NCBI GenBank assembly: GCA_963829955.1
Contig: CAWHKS010000001.1
Span: forward strand, 124,001-188,000
DNA: 64,000 nt
DNA from: DASTFY01 sp963829955
Lineage (GTDB): Bacteria > Actinomycetota > Acidimicrobiia > Acidimicrobiales > Ilumatobacteraceae
Direction of reading: 5' to 3'
Shown here piece by piece: positions 45,514 through 54,170 of this stretch. A program made the position numbers and the translations under genes. Below the pieces are notes generated by a model. The model did not search any database and was not told the origin of the DNA. It was given only the letters and a program-made list of their open reading frames with translations. Within the stretch, counting starts at the first letter, position 1. Every line of letters begins with the position of its first letter.

Positions 45514-46773
45514 TCAATCGATGAGGGCCTGGTACGTGAGCGCCTTCATCTCCCGCCGCAGTGGGTACATCGAGGACGGGATGAGCTGCGTGAACAGCAT
45601 GCCGACAAGCTCCTCACGGGGATCGATCCAGAACATCGTGCTGGCGGCGCCGCCCCACGCGAACTCGCCGACCGATCCGACCACTGCGGCCCGCACGGGA
45701 TCGAGCATGACGGAGAAGCCCAGCCCGAACCCGATGCCCTCGTAGGTGGTCTCGCTGAACACCCGCTGACCCATCGAAGCGAGGTCGCCCCCGGTGGGCA
45801 GATGGTTGCTGGTCATGTACTCCACCGTCTTGCGGCCGAGGATGCGCTGCCCGTCGAGCTCGCCGCCGTTGAGCAGCATGAGGGCGAAGCGGAGGTAGTC
45901 ACCGGCCGTCGACACCAGACCGCCACCGCCAGAGAGGAAGCTGGGGTGCTCTCGGAAGATGCTGGTCGCCGCGGTCTCGATGGGTAGGAGAGGGTTGGCC
46001 GGTGCGGCGACGTAGCTGGCGCCCATCCGATCGGCCTGCTCCTCCGTCACCGAGAACCCGGTGTCGGTCATCCCGAGCGGCTCGAACAACCGCTCACGGA
46101 AGAACTGGTCGAGCGGCAGGCCCGACAGCCGCTCGACGAGGTGCCCGCACACGTCCGTGGCGATGCTGTAGCTCCACCGGCTACCGGGGTTGAAGAGGAG
46201 CGGTAGCTCGCCCAGGCGGGCCACCATCTCGGCCAGGTCTTCCGCCGGCGGACCCTCCTGCGGGACCAGGCTCGAACGACCTTCGATGCCGGCGCGGCGA
46301 TACAGCGCGTCGACCGGATGGCGGACCATGAACCCGTACGTGAAGCCGGCCGTGTGGGTGAGCAGGTCCCGTACCGTGATCTCCCGGTCCGCCACCGTCG
46401 TCCGGTACGAGGTCGGTGTCCCGTCCTCCCACACCCGGAGGTCGGCCAGCTCGGGCAGGAACCGGGAGGCGGGGTCGTCGAGCTGGAACAGCCCCTCCTC
46501 GTAGAGCGTCATCAGCGCCACGCTCGTGATCGGCTTCGTCATCGAGTAGATGCGGAAGACCGTGTCCGGTTCGATCGGTGCGCCGCTGGCGGCGTCACGG
46601 TCACCCACGCAGTCCAGGCGCGCCACCTGACCGCGGCGGGCGACGAGGGTCAGGACGCCCGACAGGCGGCCCGCCGCCACGTAGCGGTCCTCGAAGTAGG
46701 GAGCGAGGCGGGCCAGCCGGTCCGAGGACAGTCCTAGATCCTCGGGCTTGTCGGTGACGGAGAGCGCGCTCAT
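45514..46773 (-). CDS. Serine hydrolase, class C beta-lactamase / esterase family
   Basis: 419 aa. The SxxK nucleophile motif is SMTK in VFRIYSMTKPITSVALMTLY, with the Tyr motif in SRWSYSIATDVCGHLVERLS and the third motif region near GGGGLVSTAGDYLRFALMLL. No signal peptide, so cytoplasmic. The family covers esterases, D-aminopeptidases and transesterases; true beta-lactamase activity is unlikely without export. It begins a minus-strand run with the thioesterase, acetyltransferase and SRAP genes. Confidence 0.85.
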   Translation of the reverse strand: MSALSVTDKPEDLGLSSDRLARLAPYFEDRYVAAGRLSGVLTLVARRGQVARLDCVGDRDAASGAPIEPDTVFRIYSMTKPITSVALMTLYEEGLFQLDDPASRFLPELADLRVWEDGTPTSYRTTVADREITVRDLLTHTAGFTYGFMVRHPVDALYRRAGIEGRSSLVPQEGPPAEDLAEMVARLGELPLLFNPGSRWSYSIATDVCGHLVERLSGLPLDQFFRERLFEPLGMTDTGFSVTEEQADRMGASYVAAPANPLLPIETAATSIFREHPSFLSGGGGLVSTAGDYLRFALMLLNGGELDGQRILGRKTVEYMTSNHLPTGGDLASMGQRVFSETTYEGIGFGLGFSVMLDPVRAAVVGSVGEFAWGGAASTMFWIDPREELVGMLFTQLIPSSMYPLRREMKALTYQALID

Positions 46774-46851
46774 GGCCCGATCATCGCAGGCGCGAGAGAC
46801 CGCCCGGCCGGCGACCGGTAGCGTAGCGGCCCGCGGGAGACGGGAGCAGCG

Positions 46852-48029
46852 ATGAGCGTCGACCAGGACGAGCGGACTCAGGGAGCGTTCCGGACCGTCG
46901 CCGATCTCGATGTGGAGGCGTTCGAGCGCGCTGTGCGAGCGCGAAGTCGACGTCGACGCGCTGCCGACCGCGTCCGAGATCGTGCGGAAGGTCCCCGTCT
47001 ACACGGCGGCGGCGCTGCGTGCGGCCGCGGCGACGGATCGCCGGGCGATCATGGCCGAGCTCAACGGCTGCATTCTCGACGGGCCTGGTGCCCTCGCCGT
47101 GCGGGGCGTCCTCGACCCGGCTGTCGTCGATGCCGCGTCAGCCGCATACCGGGAGCTCATTGACGAGGAGGCGGCGGCCGGGCGTTCGGCCGGCGACCAC
47201 TTCGCCGCACCGGGGAAGAACGAGCGCCTGTGGAACTCGTTCCAGAAGTTGGCCGAGCGTGCGCCGTCGACCTTCGTCGCCTACTTCGCCAATCCCGTGC
47301 TGGACCTGGTCTGCGAGTCGTGGCTGGGGCCGGGCTACCGGATGACCGCGCAGGTCAACGTCGTCCATCCCGGGGGCGACGCACAGCGCCCGCACCGCGA
47401 CTACCACCTCGGCTTCCTCTCCGACGACGAGGCGGCGCGCTACCCCCTTCCGATGCACCGCGCGATCAGCGCTGCTCACCCTCCAGGGCGCGGTCGCCCA
47501 CTCCGACATGGCGGTCGAGTCCGGCCCCACCCGCCTGCTGCCCTTCTCGCAGTGCTACGACCTCGGGTATCTCGCCTACCGGGACCCGGCCTTCGAGGAC
47601 TATTTCACGGAGCACTTCGTCCAGCTCCCGCTGCAACGCGGGGATCTGCTCGTCTTCAACCCGGCGCTCTTCCACGCCGCCGGCGACAACCGCACCGCTG
47701 ACGTCGTCCGCACCGCCAACCTCCTCCAGGTCTCCTCCGCGTTCGGCAAGCCCATGGAGACCATCGACACGACGGGAATCATCCTTCGTTGCTTCGCCGA
47801 CCTGCGGGCCCTGCACGGCCGCGAGGGCGCCGACGACGAGCTCGAGGCTGCACTCACCATGGTCGCCGACGGATACCCGTTCCCGGGCAATCTGGACTCG
47901 ACTCCGCCCACCGGTGGCCTCGCGCCTCCCAGCCAGCGCGATGTGCTGCGCCAGGCGCTGGACGAAGGATGGTCGCTCGAGCAGCTGTCCTCCGCACTGG
48001 CCACGCAGCAGGCCGCGCGCGGGGCATAA
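46852..48029 (+). CDS. Phytanoyl-CoA dioxygenase (PhyH)-like protein, two frameshifts
   Basis: About 392 aa across three frames. Frame from 46852 (FRTVADLDVEAFERAV) shifts near 46935 into EREVDVDALPTASEIVRKVP, then near 47480 into the frame with VESGPTRLLPFSQCYDLGYL, ending at 48029. Fe(II) ligands are H and D in QRPHRDYHLGFLSDDE and the distal His in NPALFHAAGDNRTADVVRTA, with the 2-oxoglutarate Arg following. An ATG at 46910 lies in the second frame and could serve as start, which would remove the first shift. GGGAG precedes 46852. The substrate is unknown. Confidence 0.72.
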
Positions 48030-48062
48030 GCGGACCGCCGACCGGACCGGTCCGACCGATCG

Positions 48063-48863
48063 GTCCGACGCCTCGCGCTCCGGCTCCTGGCGGTCGGGGC
48101 GGTCGCGCCAGTCGTCGTCGCCTGTGTCCCTCGCTCCCCCGCCCCCCGGGACCGCCCGCGTGCCCGGCCAGAGCGACGGGCGTGCCCGTCGCTCTGGTGA
48201 GGTCGATCCCAACGGTCATGGCACACACGTGGCCGGCATCATCGGCGCCGGGGACAACGGGATCGGCATCGTGGGCCTGGCACCGCAGGTCACGATCGTC
48301 CCCGTTCGCTCGCTCCGCAGTGACTTCACGGGGTAGAGCATGGACATCGCCAACGGGATCACCTCGGCGGCCGACGAGGGTGTCGACGTGATCAACACAT
48401 CGTTCGGGGCCAATGAGCCCAGTCAGACCGTGCGCACCGCGGCGTCGTACGCCCTAACCCGCGGGGTCGTCATGGTGGCCGCGGGCGGCAACGCCGGACC
48501 GACCGGTGTGGTGCGCTACCCGGCCGGATACCCCGGTGTGCTCGGCATCTCAGCCGTCGGTGAGAACGGCACGCTCGCATCGTTCTCGACCCGCGGACCC
48601 CACATCGACCTGTCGGGCCCGGGAACCGACATCGTGTCCACGACGCCGGGCGGCGGCTGGGGCTACGACTCAGGCACGTCGATGGCCACCGCCCACGTGG
48701 CGGGCGTGGCAGCCTCATCAACGGGGCGCGCGGCCGGATCGGATCGGCCGCCATGGCCGATCGTCTGATGGGCACGGCGACCGACGCCGGCCCGCCTGGG
48801 CGAGATGACGCCTACGGCGTCGGGCGCCTGAACCCCCTCGAAGCGCTGTTCGCGCAGCTCTGA
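48063..48863 (+). pseudogene. Decayed subtilisin-like (S8) serine protease
   Basis: Pieces of an exported subtilase. First, signal-peptide-like codons (about 48063-48130, LRLLAVGAVAPVVVACVPRS) without a start codon. Then, after a perfect hairpin (48168-48197) and a frame change, DPNGHGTHVAGIIGAGDNGI with the catalytic His. An in-frame TAG (48334-48336) interrupts before MDIANGITSAADEGVDVINT. The Ser box GYDSGTSMATAHVAGVA follows at 48661-48711, and a final frameshift near 48712 leads to LINGARGRIGSAAMADRLMG and the end at 48863. The domain with the catalytic Asp is missing. At least three lesions argue for real decay. Confidence 0.8.
48168..48197 (+). repeat. Perfect 13-bp inverted repeat with 4-nt loop
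   Basis: CCAGAGCGACGGG and CCCGTCGCTCTGG flank CGTG. It sits exactly where the signal-peptide part of the subtilase remnant stops and the His-box part begins, about 140 nt after the PhyH-like stop. It may be a deletion scar, a terminator of the PhyH-like gene or an assembly fold-back. Confidence 0.85.
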
Positions 48864-48878
48864 CCGCAGTCCGAACGG

Positions 48879-49349
48879 TCAGATGGCGGCGGCAGGCGTC
48901 GGTTCGACCTGCGGTACCGCTGCTGGAGGCACGCCCTCGTCGAGGCGACGGACGATCCCGAGGAAACCGAGACCGAGCAGGATGAAGAGGACGCCGAGAC
49001 CGGCGACCAGCGTCGCCACCCCGAAGGCCACGACCGACGTGAACAGGGACGCCCGCAGGAACGACGCGGTCATGACCGTGTCCCGTGCGGGATCGTCCTG
49101 CGGCAGCTGCGCGTAGGTCTGGCCGCCGCCGGCCTCGAGGGCGTGCTCCTTGATCACCATCGCTTCCGAGTAGGCAGTGAACGGTCCATCGACGTCGTCA
49201 CCGGCGAAGTTCTCGGCGTCGTCGGACACCACGATCTTCTCGTCGGCCAGCTCACGCTGGACCACGAAGTACACGGCCACTCCGACGACGATCATGATCG
49301 CGCCCGCGACGATGGACACGATGGCGACGATCCGGGGCATCTTGCTCAT
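48879..49349 (-). CDS. Two-TM actinobacterial membrane protein (family often mislabelled LigA)
   Basis: 156 aa. Transmembrane helix near the N-terminus (IVAIVSIVAGAIMIVVGVAV), an extracytoplasmic loop with ADEKIVVSDDAENFAGDDVD and FTAYSEAMVIKEHALEAGGG, then a second membrane pair (LFTSVVAFGVATLVAGLGVL, FILLGLGFLGI). This is a widespread actinobacterial family that databases often call aromatic ring-opening dioxygenase LigA, with no evidence for that function. ATG 49349 has a good AAGGGAGAG upstream. Role unknown. Confidence 0.8.
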   Translation of the reverse strand: MSKMPRIVAIVSIVAGAIMIVVGVAVYFVVQRELADEKIVVSDDAENFAGDDVDGPFTAYSEAMVIKEHALEAGGGQTYAQLPQDDPARDTVMTASFLRASLFTSVVAFGVATLVAGLGVLFILLGLGFLGIVRRLDEGVPPAAVPQVEPTPAAAI

Positions 49350-49423
49350 GGTCTCTCCCTTTCGCGACGGCTGACGCGGCCACCGTAACGAGCCGTACCC
49401 GACCGGCTTGTACTTTGAACGCC

Positions 49424-49900
49424 GTGGATCGCGCACAGCTCGAGGCGTTGGCTCCCGAGATCGCCTACGACGTCAGAATGGTGACAGGCACCGCGGTCCG
49501 GCACGAGATCGAGACGGCGGAGCTGGAGAAGAGCAGGGAGCACGACACGGGCCGCACCCGCCTGGTGTCGTTCGCGGTCACGGAGTCGTGCCTCATCCAT
49601 CTCCGCAATATGGACGACTTCCTCGGTGGCCCAGCCGATGGTCGTGTGACCGCCGCGGACTACGTCCCTGGTTGGACGTTCGAGCGCTTCCTGACCGCCG
49701 AGGAGCGTGCGGCGATCGACTCGTCGTTGTCGGCACTGACCCCGGAGCGTCACGCGGCTGATCCGGACTGGCCACTCCTCCGCATAGCGGCCGGCGCGTT
49801 CGAGGCCTTCAACGATTTCGTGGATGCGCTCGATCCCGAGGCCGCCACGTGGTTCGGCGACGAGATCGCCGAGGCGGCCCTGCTCACCGCGTGGACATGA
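49424..49900 (+). CDS. Hypothetical helical protein (possibly HEPN-like fold)
   Basis: 158 aa from GTG 49424 (TTG at 49415 is an alternative). Mostly helical; segments VSFAVTESCLIHLRNMDDFL and VTAADYVPGWTFERFLTAEE recall a small actinobacterial family in which a conserved His/Arg-Asp pair sits in the first helices. No catalytic motif that I can assign. A TACTTT box (49411-49416) lies 7 nt upstream, suggesting leaderless expression. The stop overlaps the P450 ATG (ATGA), so the two are coupled. Function unknown. Confidence 0.6.
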   Translation: MDRAQLEALAPEIAYDVRMVTGTAVRHEIETAELEKSREHDTGRTRLVSFAVTESCLIHLRNMDDFLGGPADGRVTAADYVPGWTFERFLTAEERAAIDSSLSALTPERHAADPDWPLLRIAAGAFEAFNDFVDALDPEAATWFGDEIAEAALLTAWT

Positions 49901-51228
49901 CGCCCGAGCGGAGGACGATGTCCGAGCGGCCGGACGTGGAGCGCATCCTGACCATGGATCAGGACGTGGTGGACGACCCGTACCCGCTGGCCGCGGTGCT
50001 GCGTCACGAGTGTCCGGTGTTCCGGGAGCCGCACTACAACGTGCTGGTCGTCACCCGCTACGACGATCTCATCGACGTAGCGCGGCGGCCGCAGGACTTC
50101 TCGTCGATCCTCGCCGCGTACGGGCCTTCCGGCCCCGACCGGGGTCCGGTGCCAGCCGAGCTCTGCACCATCGCGCAGCGTGCCGGCGGTCCGGATCCGG
50201 CGCCGAAGGGCCGGGTGGCCGAGCTCCTGGCCGAATACCAGCCGGACCTCCAGGACCAGCTGCAGCACGTCGATCCGCCGCTGCACACCGGCCACCGGCG
50301 GATCGTCAACCGCTGGTTCTCGCCGCGGGCGGTCACCGTGCTGGAAGACGACATACGTGCCACCGCCACGCTGCTGATCGACCGCTTCGCCGTCGGTGGG
50401 CGGGTGGAGATCCTCGACGCCCTCGCCGGGCCGCTTTCCGCGACCGTCATCGCCGACATCATCGGCATCCCCGACGAGCACCGGTCACTGTTCCTGGACT
50501 GGAAGGAGGAGGTCTTCGGCAACCCCGACGCCGAGGTGTCGCGAGCGACGTCGCCGCGGTACCAGCGCATCCGGGAGGTGTTCCTCACCTTCATCGAAGA
50601 CCGTCGCGCGCGGCCCGCCGACGACATGGTGTCCGACCTGGTGGCCGCCCGGACCGCCGGAGGCGAAGGCCTCGACGACCAGACCGTGCTCGGCCTGCTC
50701 ATGCTGTTCCTCGGCGGCGGCCAGGAGACGACCGGCAAGGCGCTCACGAGCGCGCTGCGGCTGCTCGGTGAGCGCCCCGGGCTCCAGCACGAACTGCGGA
50801 CGGCGCCCGATCGACTTGCCGACTTCATCGAAGAAGTGCTGCGCTTCGAGCCACCGGTTCGGGGCATCTTCCGCATCGCCACCCGTGACACCCGCATCGG
50901 CAACATCGAGGTGCCCGAGGGTTCCTTCGTCCAACTGATGTGGGCGTCCGGCAACCGCGACGAGCCGGCCTTCGACCACGCGGACCGCTTCGACCCCGGG
51001 CGCTTCGCCGGCGAGCAGCGCCCGCCGCGGCCGATCCTGACGTTCGGCCACGGCGTCCACCTGTGCCCCGGCGCGCCGCTCGCCCGGCTGCAGATCCGTG
51101 TCGCCCTCGAAGAGCTGCTGCGGCGCTTCCGCACCATCAGCCTGGCCGAGGACAACACGTACCACTACGTACGGAGCCACATCCTGCGCGGCCTGGCCAA
51201 CCTCTGGCTCGACCTGGAACCAGCCTGA
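49897..51228 (+). CDS. Cytochrome P450
   Basis: 443 aa, soluble bacterial type. I-helix oxygen-activation motif is LFLGGGQETTGKAL, the ExxR motif is EEVLRF, and the heme-thiolate loop is LTFGHGVHLCPGAPLARLQI with the Cys ligand. The I-helix Thr pair is kept. ATG 49897 is chosen because it overlaps the previous stop; a second ATG at 49918 follows GGAGG and is an alternative. No ferredoxin or reductase is adjacent. Substrate unknown; the context suggests secondary or xenobiotic metabolism. Confidence 0.93.
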   Translation: MTPERRTMSERPDVERILTMDQDVVDDPYPLAAVLRHECPVFREPHYNVLVVTRYDDLIDVARRPQDFSSILAAYGPSGPDRGPVPAELCTIAQRAGGPDPAPKGRVAELLAEYQPDLQDQLQHVDPPLHTGHRRIVNRWFSPRAVTVLEDDIRATATLLIDRFAVGGRVEILDALAGPLSATVIADIIGIPDEHRSLFLDWKEEVFGNPDAEVSRATSPRYQRIREVFLTFIEDRRARPADDMVSDLVAARTAGGEGLDDQTVLGLLMLFLGGGQETTGKALTSALRLLGERPGLQHELRTAPDRLADFIEEVLRFEPPVRGIFRIATRDTRIGNIEVPEGSFVQLMWASGNRDEPAFDHADRFDPGRFAGEQRPPRPILTFGHGVHLCPGAPLARLQIRVALEELLRRFRTISLAEDNTYHYVRSHILRGLANLWLDLEPA

Positions 51229-51332
51229 CAGCCAGACCGCGCTCGAGATCCCGCTTGTGTCACACCTCGGGGTCGCCGACGGCACCCGAACGTGACACAG
51301 GCGTGGCGGGATCGACGGCGTACGCTCGCCCG

Positions 51333-51692
51333 ATGATCGTCGCGGTGTTCCGGAGGCGCTTGAAGGAAGGCGCCGAGTTCGAGGACTTCGTCGAGGCGTG
51401 GGAGGCCGAGAAGGGCTTCGGAGTCCCCGCCCGAGTCTTCAACGCGGTGTCCGTGGACGATCCCCGCGAGATCCTGTCGATCGGCTTCGTCGATATCGAC
51501 GCCTCTGCGCTCCCGGGAGCAGCGGGGGACGTCGCCGACCAGGAGTCGGTGCGTCACTCGCGGATCGACGCCGTGATCGAGTCGACGATTCTCCGCGGCT
51601 TTTACGACCTCCGGACCGAACACGACTTCTCGGGCGAGCCTCGCCAGGTCGAGCTCGCTTCCGACGGGAGCATGCTCGCATCACTGCGCTGA
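51333..51692 (+). CDS. Small alpha/beta protein, possibly ABM-like dimeric fold
   Basis: 119 aa. MIVAVFRRRLKEGAEFEDFV followed by EAWEAEKGFGVPARVFNAVS and EILSIGFVDIDASALPG fits the ferredoxin-like alpha/beta fold of antibiotic-biosynthesis-monooxygenase-type proteins, but no specific catalytic residues can be named. ATG at 51333 with a TACGCT box (51321-51326) 6 nt upstream. It follows the P450 gene by 104 nt and precedes the M14 gene. Function unknown. Confidence 0.6.
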   Translation: MIVAVFRRRLKEGAEFEDFVEAWEAEKGFGVPARVFNAVSVDDPREILSIGFVDIDASALPGAAGDVADQESVRHSRIDAVIESTILRGFYDLRTEHDFSGEPRQVELASDGSMLASLR

Positions 51693-51702
51693 CGGTGCGC
51701 CC

Positions 51703-52896
51703 GTGAGGTCGAAGCCGCGCCCGGCTCGGCTGCTTCGTCTGACGACCGCGGTGATGTTGATCGCCGCGTGCAGTTCCGGTACTTCGGCCTCGACGACGCC
51801 GACCTCATCGGGCATTTCGGCCGGCTCGCCATCACTGGTCGCGCCCACCAGCGTTTCGACAACCGTCGCCGTCACGCTCCCCTCGATACCGGCAACCGCG
51901 GCGGAGACGACGGCGCCAGCGACGACCTCGACGACCTCGACCGTACCGCCGGCGGTCGATCCCGCGGTCCTGGCCGACATCTCGATGACGTCGGTCCCGT
52001 CTGACGTGATCGTGCCGACGACCCCAGCCTCGCTGGACGCGAGGACCAACCCGATCAACGGTCGCCGTGGTGGTCCCCGCCCGTCACCTGAGGAGATCGA
52101 CTGCGTCAGCAGCACGACCGCCACGCGTCTGACCGGCATCCTCGACACGCTGGGCTTCGACGTCACCAGCGGGTCGAGCGACGATCGGCAGCGCCGCCTG
52201 CAGCGGGCCACGGCCGTCGTCCAACTCGACGCCGGCCTGCCGATGACCGGTCAGCCCGACCATGCCCTCCTCGAGTACCTGGGCATGCCGCCCAGCGGCG
52301 CTCGCGCGGAGCAGGTGGCCGAGGCGCGCCAGATCGGCACCTCCGCCCAGGGCCGGCCGATCGTGGCCGTGCGCTACGGCGACGGACCCAGGACGGTGCT
52401 CGTCGTCGGCCAGACCCACGGTGACGAGGAGGGGGGCCTGCGGGTCCTGCTGCGGGCGCAGTCGCTCCCCCTGCCCGAGGGGCTCACCCTGTGGGTCGTC
52501 CCCACCCTGAACCCCGACGGTGTCGTCCTCGACACCCGCTTCCTCGCCAACGGCGCCGACCCCAACCGCAAGGCGCCCAGCCAACCCGAGCAGCAGGCCG
52601 TGCACGACTTCGCCCTCGCCATCCGGCCCGCTCTGACGGTCTGGTACCACCAGAACTACGCGTGGGTCGGCGGTTCGGGTTCGTCCATGACGCCGGCGAG
52701 CCGCTACCAGGCCCTGACCGGGCTCGGAACGTTGAAGCGCAGCGGCGACTGCTCCAATGGCTTCATGTGGTGCCCGATCGACCAGGCGCTCGGCAGCAGC
52801 TCCATCCTCGTCGAGCTCCCCGACGTCCTGACCCCTGCCGACGTCCAGACCCACGCGCTCGCGCTGCTCGCCGTAGCCGCGGACGGGACCCTGTGA
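51703..52896 (+). CDS. Exported M14-type zinc carboxypeptidase with peptidoglycan-binding domain
   Basis: 397 aa. Lipoprotein-like signal (LTTAVMLIAACSSGTS), a long Ser/Thr/Pro region (about 30-130), a helical module with DDRQRRLQRATAVVQLDAGL and PMTGQPDHALLEYL like peptidoglycan_binding_1, then M14: zinc HxxE in QTHGDEEGG, substrate-binding DPNRK (Asn-Arg), the third zinc His in VWYHQNY, and a C-terminal ILVELPD that supplies the catalytic Glu. Probably trims murein peptides. GTG start 10 nt after the preceding gene. Confidence 0.8.
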   Translation: MRSKPRPARLLRLTTAVMLIAACSSGTSASTTPTSSGISAGSPSLVAPTSVSTTVAVTLPSIPATAAETTAPATTSTTSTVPPAVDPAVLADISMTSVPSDVIVPTTPASLDARTNPINGRRGGPRPSPEEIDCVSSTTATRLTGILDTLGFDVTSGSSDDRQRRLQRATAVVQLDAGLPMTGQPDHALLEYLGMPPSGARAEQVAEARQIGTSAQGRPIVAVRYGDGPRTVLVVGQTHGDEEGGLRVLLRAQSLPLPEGLTLWVVPTLNPDGVVLDTRFLANGADPNRKAPSQPEQQAVHDFALAIRPALTVWYHQNYAWVGGSGSSMTPASRYQALTGLGTLKRSGDCSNGFMWCPIDQALGSSSILVELPDVLTPADVQTHALALLAVAADGTL

Positions 52897-53037
52897 CGGC
52901 TGGGCTACGACGGGATGTCGAAGCGTTCGTCGATCAGGACGAGCTCGCCGAGCTCGCTCGCCAGCGAGTCACCCCGCGACCTGACCGCAAGCGAGTGCCA
53001 GCGCTACCGCCGCGGCACCGACTGCGACCAGCTCTGA
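52893..53037 (+). pseudogene. Relic C-terminus of a WD40/BTAD-type regulator
   Basis: One frame reads RRDVEAFVDQDELAELARQR then VT, and after a one-base shift at a CCCC run (52972-52975) the neighbouring frame reads RDLTASECQRYRRGTDCDQL and stops. The joined string closely resembles the conserved end of large actinobacterial WD40-repeat regulators (DELxxLARxRVTRxLTxxECxRY...C). Nothing upstream codes for the rest, because the M14 gene ends here. A leftover of a deleted gene is the simplest reading. Alternatively a GTG at 52893 opens a meaningless 70-codon frame. Confidence 0.55.
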
Positions 53038-53139
53038 GCGCGACGAGGAACTCTCCGCGCCCCGGTAGTACGTATCTCCTCTGCGGTCGTCCGTCTCTCT
53101 CCTAGGGTCCATCACGCGGGCAAGGGAGAGGATCGGCCG

Positions 53140-54147
53140 ATGCCACTGAGGTCATACGGTGTGCTCCGAGCACGACCGGTCGGGCGCCGTCGCGAGGACT
53201 CTTCGGATCCCAGCCCCCACTACCAGATGCACCTGGTCGACGACGGCGGGACGGACTACCGGATCGCCGTGAACGTGCTGTCCCAGCAAGCTCCCTCGGA
53301 GCTGCTGTACCTGGCCGCCGACGACTTCCGCCACCCGGTCACCGAACGTCTGCCGGGGACCGGAGGCTGGACGCCGCTCCCGTCGCAGCCCGGCGCAGCC
53401 AACATCGACTTCATTCGCGGGAACCTCTTCGACCCCGCGCTGATGCGGCCGCTGCCACCCGACGTCGAGGGGCCGGACAACGATCTCGCGGATCGCTTGG
53501 ACCACTACACCGAGCGGGCCATCGGCGACGCGGACGCCGTCGTCTACGCGTTCGGCGAGCGCTGGGGCCCCGAGGCCAGCACGCCGGACAAGATCTTCGG
53601 GTTCCGGCCCGGGAACGGCGTGCACGACATCCACATGAACCAGGGCAACAGTGCTCGCTTCCGCAACGACGACGGGGTCTGGCAGGACGGCGCGCTGCTG
53701 TTCCACTTCCCGGCCGCGGAGCGATGGGTGGCCATCTTCCTCGCCTTCCAGAGCCAGGCCTGGCACACGGACGACGCCACCGGCCATGCCATCGCCGGCG
53801 AGGCGCCGCGGCCCACGCCAGGTGACAGGCCAGTGCGAATAGTCGCCGCGCTCGTCAACCCCATCGGGCCGGCGCCAGAGGCCGAGACGATCACACTCCT
53901 GAATGCCTCTCCGGCGGCTATCGGCCTCGACGGCTGGCGTCTGGCCGACCGCATGAAGCGGAGCTGTCCTCTACCCGCCGTCGAACTCGGCCCGGGTGAG
54001 ACCGTGACGGTTCGGCTGGCCAGCGACGTCCAGCTCGGCAACAAGGGCGGCGCGGTGACGCTCCTCGACGCCGAGGGCTTGAAGGTCGACGGCGTCGCCT
54101 ACACCGCCGACGACGTCCGCGAAGAAGGCTGGACCGTCACGTTCTGA
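53140..54147 (+). CDS. DUF2278 (YukJ-like) protein with lamin-tail domain
   Basis: 335 aa. The DUF2278 part (1 to about 215): YGVLRARPVGRRRED, YQMHLVDDGGTDYRIAVNVL, GVHDIHMNQGNS and WVAIFLAFQSQAWHTDDATG. The C-terminal 100 residues form a lamin-tail beta-sandwich (AETITLLNASPAAIGLDGWR, LGPGETVTVRLASDVQLGNK, GGAVTLLDAEGLKVDGVAYT). YukJ-type proteins are seen in many bacteria with no settled function; fusion to an LTD, common in extracellular nucleases, is known but notable. No signal peptide. Strong AGGGAGAGG ribosome-binding site before the ATG. Confidence 0.83.
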   Translation: MPLRSYGVLRARPVGRRREDSSDPSPHYQMHLVDDGGTDYRIAVNVLSQQAPSELLYLAADDFRHPVTERLPGTGGWTPLPSQPGAANIDFIRGNLFDPALMRPLPPDVEGPDNDLADRLDHYTERAIGDADAVVYAFGERWGPEASTPDKIFGFRPGNGVHDIHMNQGNSARFRNDDGVWQDGALLFHFPAAERWVAIFLAFQSQAWHTDDATGHAIAGEAPRPTPGDRPVRIVAALVNPIGPAPEAETITLLNASPAAIGLDGWRLADRMKRSCPLPAVELGPGETVTVRLASDVQLGNKGGAVTLLDAEGLKVDGVAYTADDVREEGWTVTF

Positions 54148-54170
54148 CGCCATCATCCCACGCCACCGGA

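Noticed and set aside
48879..49349. Aromatic ring-opening dioxygenase (LigA)
   Set aside because: This is a common database label for a two-TM actinobacterial family; no dioxygenase residues are present.
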